DNA from: Clostridium sp.
GTDB taxonomy: Bacteria > Bacillota > Clostridia > Clostridiales > Clostridiaceae
Assembly: GCF_030532265.1 (NCBI RefSeq)
Contig: NZ_JAUNLM010000016.1
Location: 1-42,060, forward strand
Direction of reading: 5' to 3'
Length of the DNA stretch: 42,060 nucleotides
This document shows positions 25,384 through 32,979 of the stretch, piece after piece. A program made the translations under genes and the position numbers. The notes beneath the pieces were generated by a model. That model made no database searches. It saw only the letters and a program-made list of their open reading frames with translations, and was not told the origin of the DNA. Within the stretch, counting starts at the first letter, position 1. Each line of letters opens with the position of its first letter.

Positions 25384-27054
25384 ATGAAAAAAACAACTAT
25401 AATAACATATATATTTATTGTTATTGCTTTTGTAATTGTGTTGTTTGTAAAATATGATTCTAATAAATTTAATTCAATATTTTTTACTAATAATAATTCA
25501 AATTACTATTTTACACTTTCAACATCAAATGGAAATACTAATGATATAAATGAAAAAAACTATTTAATTCTTACAACTTATAATAAAAATAATAATAACA
25601 AAAAGGAAATTTTTAATTTAAAAGACTTAAATAAAGATAATAATAAATCTATTTATATTACAACTGCTAAAAGTAATAATAACTTTATTTTTATACATGA
25701 CTTAATATCTGAAGAAATCATATCTATCAATATAAATAACAAAAAAACTCAATTACTATTAAGTGGAGTAGAAAATTCTAATAATCTTTTTACTATAAAA
25801 GATTTTGAAGTAACTGATAATAAACTTATATATTCAGGTATTAACAAAGAAGGTTCTTTTATAAATATACTTGACTTAAATACTAATAAATCAACTAATA
25901 TTTTTAAATCTAATATTCGTGCTGAAATACCTGTTACTATTGATTTAAATAAAGCCGCATTTCTTTTTGAAAACAAAATTTATTTATATTCTATAGATAA
26001 TAATAAAATATTAAATAAAACAGCTCCTTTATATAAAGATAATTTATTACTTTATAAAAATACAATATACACAATAAAAAATACTGATGAAAATCTTAAA
26101 ACTTTTGTATCTTTACCATTAGATTTTAATAATAATTTATCCATAGAAAAACCTATTTTAAAATATGTAAATAAAACATCTGATATTTATAGGTCTAATG
26201 ATAATATAGTGATTGAAAATTACTTTTTCAATACAAAATCACAAAAATTATATACAACAATTTTAAATAATAAATCACAACCTTATAATACAACTATAAT
26301 TGGTGATTATATTATTTCTAAAAAAGGTAAATTTAAAAAATTAGAATATGACAAAAATTACAAAGAATATAATTTAGACTTTGATATTAATTATGCTCCA
26401 AATACTTTAGATATTGATGAAGATAGAACAATAAAAGTTTCTTGTGATGGTGCTGTTGTTGTACTAAAAAAAGGGACTAATGAAATAATAGATAGTTTTA
26501 ATGGATTTATGCCTGAAACCCCATCTTTATTACTTAGAGACTTTTACTACAAAGATAATCATCTATATGGTATAGTTGAGCAAAAAAATTCACCACCACA
26601 AATTATATCTTTAAATATTAAAACTGGAAACTTAAGAGTTATTAAGCAAATACTTAAAAATATGGATAATATACTTCAATTTTACATCTTCAATGATACT
26701 ATTGGTTACTTAAGTTATTCTGATAATAATTATATAGCTAGTATTTATAATAATTCAGAACATAAATATTATAATTATAAGTTAAATTGCTCTGATACTA
26801 TAAATGAAATGTTATTTAACGATAAATATATCGTTTACCAAAGTTATAATAATTTAAGTATTATTAATACTTCTACTGGAGAAAGTAAAAATTTTAAACC
26901 TGAAGTTAATTATAATCTTTATAATATAACCTCTGATTCTATTATAATGAAATCAAATAATAAATTTATTATTATGGACTTTAATTTTAATAAAATAAAA
27001 ACATTTTCAAATAGTAATAAATTAAATAATCATTTAAACAAAAATAAGGACTAA
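25384..27054 (+). CDS. Large membrane-anchored, Asn-rich exported protein, propeller-like
   Basis: A 556-residue protein with an N-terminal anchor (about 5-24) and a long extracytoplasmic part very rich in Asn, Lys, Ile and Tyr. The outer part shows repeated short beta-strand patterns separated by Asn/Asp turns (for example a repeating 'hydrophobic-x-hydrophobic, N/D, K/G' rhythm), which suggests a beta-propeller like those in DUF5050 or WD-type surface proteins. No catalytic motif or sorting signal (LPxTG) was seen. The ribosome site AGGAAGGA lies somewhat far (about 13 bases) from ATG 25384. Second gene of the pair with 24992-25336; the terminator overlaps its stop codon. Confidence 0.82.
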   Translation: MKKTTIITYIFIVIAFVIVLFVKYDSNKFNSIFFTNNNSNYYFTLSTSNGNTNDINEKNYLILTTYNKNNNNKKEIFNLKDLNKDNNKSIYITTAKSNNNFIFIHDLISEEIISININNKKTQLLLSGVENSNNLFTIKDFEVTDNKLIYSGINKEGSFINILDLNTNKSTNIFKSNIRAEIPVTIDLNKAAFLFENKIYLYSIDNNKILNKTAPLYKDNLLLYKNTIYTIKNTDENLKTFVSLPLDFNNNLSIEKPILKYVNKTSDIYRSNDNIVIENYFFNTKSQKLYTTILNNKSQPYNTTIIGDYIISKKGKFKKLEYDKNYKEYNLDFDINYAPNTLDIDEDRTIKVSCDGAVVVLKKGTNEIIDSFNGFMPETPSLLLRDFYYKDNHLYGIVEQKNSPPQIISLNIKTGNLRVIKQILKNMDNILQFYIFNDTIGYLSYSDNNYIASIYNNSEHKYYNYKLNCSDTINEMLFNDKYIVYQSYNNLSIINTSTGESKNFKPEVNYNLYNITSDSIIMKSNNKFIIMDFNFNKIKTFSNSNKLNNHLNKNKD

Positions 27055-27070
27055 ATAGTCCTTATTTTTT
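27041..27070. terminator. Bidirectional terminator overlapping the stop of the Asn-rich gene
   Basis: An 11-bp perfect stem (27043-27053 with 27056-27066) is followed by TTTTT on the plus strand and by TTTTGTTT on the minus strand. It serves the convergent Na/Pi transporter gene as well. Confidence 0.85.
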
Positions 27071-28667
27071 AAATACTTTCTGCAATATTAGCTGCATGAT
27101 CTCCTATTCTTTCTAAATTACTTATAACATCTAAGAATATTACACTTGCATATGCAGTTGTTTTACCATTATTAAGTCTTCTAATATGACTAATTCTAAG
27201 TTCTTTTTCCATAGCATCAATTGCATCTTCTAATTTATCTATTTTACAAACCTTTTTAACGTCTTTTTCGCCGTAAGTCCTTATTGCCATTTCCATTGAT
27301 TCTAATGTAGTATTAAACATAACTTTTAAATCATGTTTATCTTCATCATTGTAAGTAACTTTTTCATATATTTTTTCTCTTGCTAAATCTGCTATATTTT
27401 TAGCATGATCTCCAATTCTTTCTATATCATTTATTACATTAAATGCTGATGTAACTTCATTAGATAAATCATCTGATAATTCTTGTTGAGAAATTTTAAC
27501 TAAATAATCAGCAATTTCTCTCTCTAATGTATTTATTAATACTTCATTTTTAATAACTTGATCTATGTATGATTCATTGTCTTCAGAAAAAGCTTTCATG
27601 GCAAGTTCAAAGTTTTCCATAGCTTTATTAGCCATTCTTATAGTTTCTTTTTCTGCTTGAACTGCAGCAATAACTGGAGTTTCAAGTAACTTTTCATCTA
27701 AATATAATGCTCCATTTCTTTCTATCTCTCCGTCACCTGGTAATATTTTATTTGCAATAAATACTAATACATTTGCAAATGGTAATAAAACAAGAGTAAC
27801 TATAATATTGAATATTGTATGAGCATTAGCTATTTGTCTTGTTATATCAGTTCCACTTATAGCCTGAACTGTTTCTATTAATATTCCTATAAAAGGTAAG
27901 AAAATTAATGTACCTATACTATTAAATAAAAGATGTATTATAGCTGCCTTTTTAGCAGTTCTATTAGCACCAACAGATGAAAGTAGAGCTGTTACACATG
28001 TCCCTATGTTACATCCTAAAATTATTGGTATAGCAACATAAAGATCTATTGCTCCAGTTGTTGCAAGTGCTATAAGTATACCAGTTGTTGCTGATGAGCT
28101 TTGAACTATAGCAGTCATAACAACACCAGTTAATAATCCTAATATTCTATTATTCCCAACTAAAAATACAAATTCTTTAAACATATTTGATTCTGCAATT
28201 GGTTTCATAGCATCTGACATTAATCCCATTCCTAAGAATAATAACCCAAATCCTAAAAGTATACTTGCAACATCTCTATGCTTTTTACTTTTTGCTATAA
28301 ATGTTATAAAGACACCTATACCAATTACTAATGGTGCTATGCTTTCTAAATCAAGTGAAACCATTTGAGCTGTTATTGTTGTCCCAACATTAGCTCCCAT
28401 TATTACACCAGTTGCTTGAATTAAATTCATTATACCTGCATTTACAAAACTAACTACCATAACAGTTGTTGCACTAGAACTTTGAATTATGGCAGTAACT
28501 AATGCTCCTATTAGAACACCTATAAACCTATTACTAGTGACTTTTTCAACTATTCCCTTTAGTCTATCCCCTGCAGCGTTTTCAAGACCATCTCCCATTA
28601 ATTTCATTCCAAAAAGAAATAAACCTAATCCACCTATAAGTCCTGAGAATATTCCTAATATCTCCAA
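27069..28667 (-). CDS. Na/Pi cotransporter family protein with PhoU-like C-terminal domain
   Basis: Integral membrane protein of the NptA/YjbB family, which moves inorganic phosphate with Na+. The 532 residues hold two copies of the PNaS repeat with the signature QSSSATT at 62-68 and 189-195, spread over about eight to nine membrane segments up to residue 320. A soluble C-terminal PhoU-like helical domain follows (about 340-532) containing two NxIERIGDHA motifs. The start is TTG 28667 with TTTGGAGG just upstream; an in-frame TTG 16 codons earlier lacks a ribosome site and adds a non-family N-terminus. The PhoU-like part suggests control by phosphate state. Confidence 0.94.
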   Translation of the reverse strand: MEILGIFSGLIGGLGLFLFGMKLMGDGLENAAGDRLKGIVEKVTSNRFIGVLIGALVTAIIQSSSATTVMVVSFVNAGIMNLIQATGVIMGANVGTTITAQMVSLDLESIAPLVIGIGVFITFIAKSKKHRDVASILLGFGLLFLGMGLMSDAMKPIAESNMFKEFVFLVGNNRILGLLTGVVMTAIVQSSSATTGILIALATTGAIDLYVAIPIILGCNIGTCVTALLSSVGANRTAKKAAIIHLLFNSIGTLIFLPFIGILIETVQAISGTDITRQIANAHTIFNIIVTLVLLPFANVLVFIANKILPGDGEIERNGALYLDEKLLETPVIAAVQAEKETIRMANKAMENFELAMKAFSEDNESYIDQVIKNEVLINTLEREIADYLVKISQQELSDDLSNEVTSAFNVINDIERIGDHAKNIADLAREKIYEKVTYNDEDKHDLKVMFNTTLESMEMAIRTYGEKDVKKVCKIDKLEDAIDAMEKELRISHIRRLNNGKTTAYASVIFLDVISNLERIGDHAANIAESI

Positions 28668-28898
28668 AATAAATTCCTCCAAATCTTTGTTTTTATAAAA
28701 ATTTGTTTTATACAAATCAATTCTATCTATTATTTAAAATAAAGTTAATACTCATTACTATTTATTTATCATTTATTCACAAATATCAATGTTTTCTAAC
28801 CTAGTTTTAACATAACTTAAATAAATTATTATATTTAATATAATTTAATATGTATCTGATATAATATTATAAATAAATAAATTTAGGAGGAATCTTTT

Positions 28899-29444
28899 AT
28901 GGCAAAAGAATTAGAAACTAGAATTATAAATATAAATGTAGACCATATGAGAAGTAAACTTAAAGATTTAAATGCTAAACTTGTAAAGTCTGAGGATCAA
29001 ATTAATGATATTTATGATTTTGAAGATGGAAGATTACTTAAAAATAAAGGTTATGCAAGAATTAGAACTATAAATGACAAACTAAATAATAAAGAAATTA
29101 TATTTATGACAACAAAAAAAATGTTATCTCAAGGAAAATTTAAAGAAATGGAAGAAAATGAAGTTATAGTTGATAATAAAATTATGGCAGAAGGAATATT
29201 TAAAGCCCTTGGTCTTAAACTTCATCAATCTATAAAAAAATATAGAGAAAGTTATAAGCTTTTAGATGGATTAGTTGAAATAGACATAAATGATAAAGAT
29301 TTTTGTCCATTTCCTTACATAGAAATAGAGACATCATCAGAAGAATCTCTAGATAATATGCTTAAACTACTTGGATATTCAATGAAAGATACTACTTCAA
29401 AAACTATATATGAATTAATTGATGAGTATAATAAAAATAAATAA
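28899..29444 (+). CDS. CYTH domain protein (class IV adenylate cyclase-like)
   Basis: A 181-residue soluble protein of the CYTH/triphosphate tunnel superfamily, whose members bind triphosphorylated ligands with divalent metals and may act as adenylate cyclase or triphosphatase. The usual N-terminal ExExK signature reads E4-L-E6-T-R8, i.e. with Arg in place of Lys. Charged strands typical of the tunnel follow, including RIRT (55-58), a Lys-rich strand, KKYRESY, and VEIDIN and IEIET near the C-terminus. Full-length single domain. ATG 28899 follows AGGAGGAAT. Expressed alone; neighbours give no hint of ligand. Confidence 0.88.
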   Translation: MAKELETRIININVDHMRSKLKDLNAKLVKSEDQINDIYDFEDGRLLKNKGYARIRTINDKLNNKEIIFMTTKKMLSQGKFKEMEENEVIVDNKIMAEGIFKALGLKLHQSIKKYRESYKLLDGLVEIDINDKDFCPFPYIEIETSSEESLDNMLKLLGYSMKDTTSKTIYELIDEYNKNK

Positions 29445-29482
29445 AAAATGGCTGGGCAAAGTCTATCACTAAGTCCAGCCAT
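29435..29482 (-). terminator. Terminator after the flavin reductase gene
   Basis: TGGCTGG (29449-29455) and CCAGCCA (29475-29481) form a 7-bp stem with a long loop that can fold further. On the minus strand it is followed by TTTTTTATTTTTAT, so it mainly serves the 29517 gene; it may also act on the plus strand. Confidence 0.72.
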
Positions 29483-29516
29483 AATTTCTTATACTTAATA
29501 TATTATATTCATACAA

Positions 29517-30263
29517 TTATAAATTTGCTAAATCCTTTGAAGGACCAAACATTTCATAATGTATAGAATCATCTTTGACTCCCATTCCTTTTAATGTATC
29601 ATATATGTGCTTCATAAATCCTAGCGGTCCACAAAAATAAAAATCTCCATCTTTAGGTAAGTTTTCTTCTATCCATTCCTTTGTTATAAATCCAACTTCA
29701 TCATAATCTTCACCTAATATATCAGAATCTAATGGTGTTTGATAAAATACACCTGTTTTCATATTTTTATTATTTTTCTTTAATTCTTTAATTTCACCCT
29801 TAAATGTATGAGCAGTTGAATTTAAAACAGCTTGTACAAATGTTACATCTCTCTTATCCTCCAAAGATTTATATAACATTGACATCATTGGTGTAACTCC
29901 AATACCACCACTTAATAAAACTACTGGTCTATTATCTTCTTTTAGGATGAAATCGCCAAGTGGTTCAGTTATGAATATTGTATCTCCAATATTTACTTTG
30001 TCATGCATATATCTTGATACTAATCCATGTTCTTCTCTTTTTATGCTTATTCTATAAAAATTTGAACCAGGCTTCATTGACAAACTATATTGTCTTATTT
30101 CTTCTTTATCTTTTCCCTCTTTAATAGGGCTTATTGATATAAATTGACCTGGCATATTTTTCTTTAACTCACCTTTATCAACCGGTCTCATATAAAACGA
30201 AGTAACTACATCATTTTCTTTTACTTTATTAAATATTTCAACCTCTCTCATATTGTTAATCAT
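29517..30263 (-). CDS. Ferredoxin-NADP reductase-type flavin oxidoreductase (flavohaemoprotein reductase-like)
   Basis: A 248-residue soluble FAD enzyme that moves electrons between NAD(P)H and an unknown acceptor. It has an FAD-binding RQYSLS motif at 57-62, the NAD(P)-binding GGIGVTPMMSM at 119-129 and CGPLGFM near residue 214. The sequence most resembles the reductase half of flavohaemoglobins, but there is no globin domain in front and no 2Fe-2S domain behind. ATG 30263 follows AAGGAGGAG. It stands alone, so its redox partner is not revealed. Alternative roles are nitric oxide or oxygen detoxification in trans with another haem or iron protein. Confidence 0.9.
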   Translation of the reverse strand: MINNMREVEIFNKVKENDVVTSFYMRPVDKGELKKNMPGQFISISPIKEGKDKEEIRQYSLSMKPGSNFYRISIKREEHGLVSRYMHDKVNIGDTIFITEPLGDFILKEDNRPVVLLSGGIGVTPMMSMLYKSLEDKRDVTFVQAVLNSTAHTFKGEIKELKKNNKNMKTGVFYQTPLDSDILGEDYDEVGFITKEWIEENLPKDGDFYFCGPLGFMKHIYDTLKGMGVKDDSIHYEMFGPSKDLANL

Positions 30264-30366
30264 AATAAATTCTCCTCCTTAAGTTATAACCTTTATCCAT
30301 TAAATATATTATATACCATTTTAAATTATTATTAAATAATAATTATTAAATAACATTAAAGAAATT

Positions 30367-30549
30367 TTATTTATTCTTTTTAAGTAAGTATTTTTCAATA
30401 TTTTTATCTATACTTGCTATTAATATCATAAATAATAATGATATTGTTAATGTATTTTCTATAACAGATTTTTGGTCTAATATAAGAATAATTATAAGAC
30501 CTGACCATAACAAAAATTTTATTATTTTTAATTTTTTAAGCTTATCCAT
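30367..30549 (-). CDS. Small two-segment membrane protein
   Basis: A 60-residue protein with a Lys-rich N-terminus, two hydrophobic segments (about 9-25 and 32-47) and a Lys-rich C-terminus. ATG 30549 follows AGGGGGAT and lies 9 bases after the stop of the 137-residue membrane protein, so the two are cotranscribed. The ribosome site and packing support it as a real gene. No family is recognised. Confidence 0.65.
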   Translation of the reverse strand: MDKLKKLKIIKFLLWSGLIIILILDQKSVIENTLTISLLFMILIASIDKNIEKYLLKKNK

Positions 30550-30558
30550 ATTATCCCC

Positions 30559-30972
30559 CTAAATAACACTTAATTTATCTGATTTTTTATTTAGTTTTTT
30601 TATTATAATTGAATAAGACATAAGGGCAATTAAAATCATATTAAGTGAGAATCCGTAGATATTCATATTCATTATTTCTTTTGTTGGTGAATTTATTGAA
30701 GTCATAAGCCATCCCATAGCCATTACTATAGTTATTATTATGTTTATTAATAAATACTTTGAAAATACTAAGGGTATAATAGCTATAATAGCAAGTACTA
30801 TTACAATTTTAAAGAAATATAAAAACTCACTAATAGGAATAGAGATTCCCTCTATTGAAAATGTAAAAGTTGTTAACCAAAGCATAGTTGAAAAATAACT
30901 ATAAATTAAAAACAAAATATTAGAAATAATTATTAATGTAATTTTCCCAATCTTCTTATAATCAATACCCAT
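30559..30972 (-). CDS. Hypothetical four-segment membrane protein
   Basis: A 137-residue, strongly hydrophobic protein with about four membrane segments (near 12-32, 48-68, 72-92 and 105-125). ATG 30972 follows AAGGAGGGGGAG. First gene of a pair with the 60-residue membrane protein. No family or motif is recognised; the composition alone does not allow a function call. Confidence 0.72.
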   Translation of the reverse strand: MGIDYKKIGKITLIIISNILFLIYSYFSTMLWLTTFTFSIEGISIPISEFLYFFKIVIVLAIIAIIPLVFSKYLLINIIITIVMAMGWLMTSINSPTKEIMNMNIYGFSLNMILIALMSYSIIIKKLNKKSDKLSVI

Positions 30973-31054
30973 TTACTCCCCCTCCTTATAAAACATAATA
31001 ACAAATTTCGCTCTATATTAATACATATTTTTGTATTTTTTATATATAATTACA

Positions 31055-31091
31055 TAAAATAAAATAGAGAAACTTAAAGTTTCTCTATTTT
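31055..31091 (-). terminator. Terminator after the 37-aa ORF
   Basis: A near-perfect palindrome: AAAATAGAGAAACTT (31061-31075) pairs with AAGTTTCTCTATTTT (31077-31091), with the innermost bases as loop. On the minus strand, ATTTTATG follows. It starts 4 bases after the stop of the small ORF. Confidence 0.82.
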
Positions 31092-31094
31092 ACT

Positions 31095-31208
31095 CTACCT
31101 TATAAGTTCCCAATCAATTTCTTCTTTCTTTAAATTTCTTTTTCTATTTGTATGTTCCTTAACTACTTCTCTTTTCTTTTCCTTTTCTTCACCCTTTGCT
31201 TTAATCAT
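31095..31208 (-). CDS. Small highly charged 37-aa protein
   Basis: An ORF of 37 codons that runs from ATG 31208 to TAG at 31095. It has an ideal AGGAGG ribosome site 6 bases before the ATG and a strong terminator just after the stop. The product is almost entirely charged (Lys, Glu, Arg), with a single Trp near the C-terminus, and would be a soluble helix. No family is recognised. It lies between the aro operon terminator and the terminator at 31055-31091, so it has its own transcription unit. Evidence is good for translation but not for function. Confidence 0.62.
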   Translation of the reverse strand: MIKAKGEEKEKKREVVKEHTNRKRNLKKEEIDWELIR

Positions 31209-31330
31209 AAAAACCTCCTATTTAAATTTATTTTACATTTAAATACTATATATTTTATAAATTTAATTTACTTAAATTTAGTTTTACCTAGTAACAAAAA
31301 AATATTTAATAAAAATCTATTATATTTTGA

Positions 31331-31362
31331 AGTAAAAAAATAGAGAGAATAAACTCTCTCTA
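31331..31362 (-). terminator. Terminator of the aro operon
   Basis: TAGAGAG (31341-31347) pairs with CTCTCTA (31356-31362) around an 8-base loop. On the minus strand it is followed by TTTTTTTACTT. It lies 9 bases after the aroF stop and closes the shikimate operon. Confidence 0.82.
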
Positions 31363-31371
31363 CTTTAACAA

Positions 31372-32385
31372 TTAAATTATTTTTCCTTCAAACTCTGCAA
31401 TTCTTTTAATTTTTTTCATAAGATTATCAAAGTTTTCAGGTTTTATTGATTGTTGTCCATCACTTAAAGCATTTTTTGGATCATTATGTACTTCTATCAT
31501 AAGCCCATCGGCTCCCGCCATTATAGCCGCCTTTGCAAGAGGTTCTACTAAATACCAGTATCCTGCTGCATGACTTGGATCAACTATTACTGGTAAATGA
31601 CTTAATCTTTTTATAACTGGTATAGCGCTTAAATCTAATGTATTTCTTGTTGCTGTTTCAAAGGTTCTAATTCCTCTTTCGCAAAGAATTACATTTTCAT
31701 TTCCACCTGCCATTATATATTCTGCTGACATAAGCCATTCCTCTATTGTTGCTGATAGCCCTCTCTTTAAAAGTACTGGCGTTCTTGTTTTACCAACTTG
31801 CTTTAAAAGATCAAAGTTTTGCATATTTCTAGCACCAATTTGAATTACATCTACATTTTCAACAAATTCATCTAAGTAATCAGTTGACATAAGTTCTGTA
31901 ACTATTGGTAAACCAGTTACTTCTTTAGCCTTTTTTAAAAGTTTAAGTCCATCAAGTTCTAAACCTTGAAAACTATATGGGGAAGTTCTTGGTTTAAATG
32001 CTCCACCTCTTAAAAAATTTGCTCCTGAATTTTTAACACTTTTTGCAATTTCAATAATTTGTTCTTCACTTTCTACAGAGCAAGGCCCAGCCATAATTCC
32101 AAGATTTCCTCCACCTATTTTATTACCTAAAACATCTACTATTGTATCATCTGGTTTAAATATTCTATTTGCTTTTTTAAAAGGTTCTTCAATTTTAATT
32201 ACTTTATCTACACCATCAAATCTTAATAATTTCTTTTCATCTAATATTGCAGTTTCCCCCATTGCTCCAACTATAGTATAATTATCTCCTATTGATAAAT
32301 ATGTACTAAGACCTAATTTTTCTACGCATTCTCTAACTTTTTTTATATCATCATCTGTTGCATTTTTATTCATTGCAATAATCAT
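31372..32385 (-). CDS. aroF: 3-deoxy-7-phosphoheptulonate (DAHP) synthase
   Basis: First enzyme of the shikimate pathway; it condenses phosphoenolpyruvate with erythrose 4-phosphate. The 337 residues have an N-terminal ferredoxin-like regulatory domain (1-70), as in the Thermotoga-type class I-beta enzymes, then the TIM barrel with GPCSVES at 100-106, KPRTSPYSFQG at 131-141 and the metal-ligand regions near the C-terminus (DPSHAAG). The regulatory domain suggests feedback inhibition by Tyr or Phe. ATG 32385 follows GGAGGG. It is the last gene of the operon, 78 bases after aroK, before a terminator. Confidence 0.96.
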   Translation of the reverse strand: MIIAMNKNATDDDIKKVRECVEKLGLSTYLSIGDNYTIVGAMGETAILDEKKLLRFDGVDKVIKIEEPFKKANRIFKPDDTIVDVLGNKIGGGNLGIMAGPCSVESEEQIIEIAKSVKNSGANFLRGGAFKPRTSPYSFQGLELDGLKLLKKAKEVTGLPIVTELMSTDYLDEFVENVDVIQIGARNMQNFDLLKQVGKTRTPVLLKRGLSATIEEWLMSAEYIMAGGNENVILCERGIRTFETATRNTLDLSAIPVIKRLSHLPVIVDPSHAAGYWYLVEPLAKAAIMAGADGLMIEVHNDPKNALSDGQQSIKPENFDNLMKKIKRIAEFEGKII

Positions 32386-32463
32386 ATGTACTTCCCTCCA
32401 AAACTTATTATAAGCTATAATTAACCCCTAAATTCTGTTATTTATCACATATATAATAAACAT

Positions 32464-32970
32464 TTATTTAATTTTTCCCTTTAAACTACGTTTTATTGAA
32501 TTAATAACATCTCTTATAAAGCCTTCATTTAAAATTTCAATATCACAAGAATTTTTATATTTGTGAAATCTTTCATTATATAATTTATAAAGTTTTTGTT
32601 TGCCATCTTTTAATAATGGTCTTTTCGATATATCAATATCTCCAATTATTTTTTCATTTGGTCTATTTATAAATATAATAATTCCTGACTTTAGTATATC
32701 AATATTAATATCTTTTTTTATTACGCCACCACCTGATGCTATAACACATCTTTTCTTCTTTATAAGTTCCGTGCAAGCTTTAGTTTCAGCTTCTCTAAAT
32801 CTTTCTTCTGAATGACTAAATAATTCTTTAATAGATTTACTTTCCATTTTTTCAATATAATCGTCCATGTCATAAAAGTTATACGAAAGCTCTTTCGCTA
32901 AAATTTTACCTATTGTAGTTTTGCCACAGCCTGGCATTCCAATAAGAATTATTTTATCTTTCTTTTCCAT
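32464..32970 (-). CDS. aroK: Shikimate kinase
   Basis: Phosphorylates shikimate at the 3-hydroxyl with ATP. The 168 residues have Walker A GMPGCGKT (11-18), the shikimate-binding D34-x-D36 motif, the conserved ERFREAE region and GGG at about 80-82 that contacts shikimate. Compact length is normal. ATG 32970 is 9 bases after the stop of the fused aroE gene, so it is in the same transcript. The order of this gene and its neighbours covers the whole route to chorismate except the 3-dehydroquinate dehydratase (aroD/aroQ-type), which is not in the window. Confidence 0.95.
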   Translation of the reverse strand: MEKKDKIILIGMPGCGKTTIGKILAKELSYNFYDMDDYIEKMESKSIKELFSHSEERFREAETKACTELIKKKRCVIASGGGVIKKDINIDILKSGIIIFINRPNEKIIGDIDISKRPLLKDGKQKLYKLYNERFHKYKNSCDIEILNEGFIRDVINSIKRSLKGKIK

Positions 32971-32979
32971 AACTTCGCC

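Noticed and set aside
31152-31343. Plus-strand 63-aa Phe/Leu-rich open frame
   Set aside because: It is antisense to the 37-aa ORF and crosses the aro operon terminator; the minus-strand frame has the better ribosome site.
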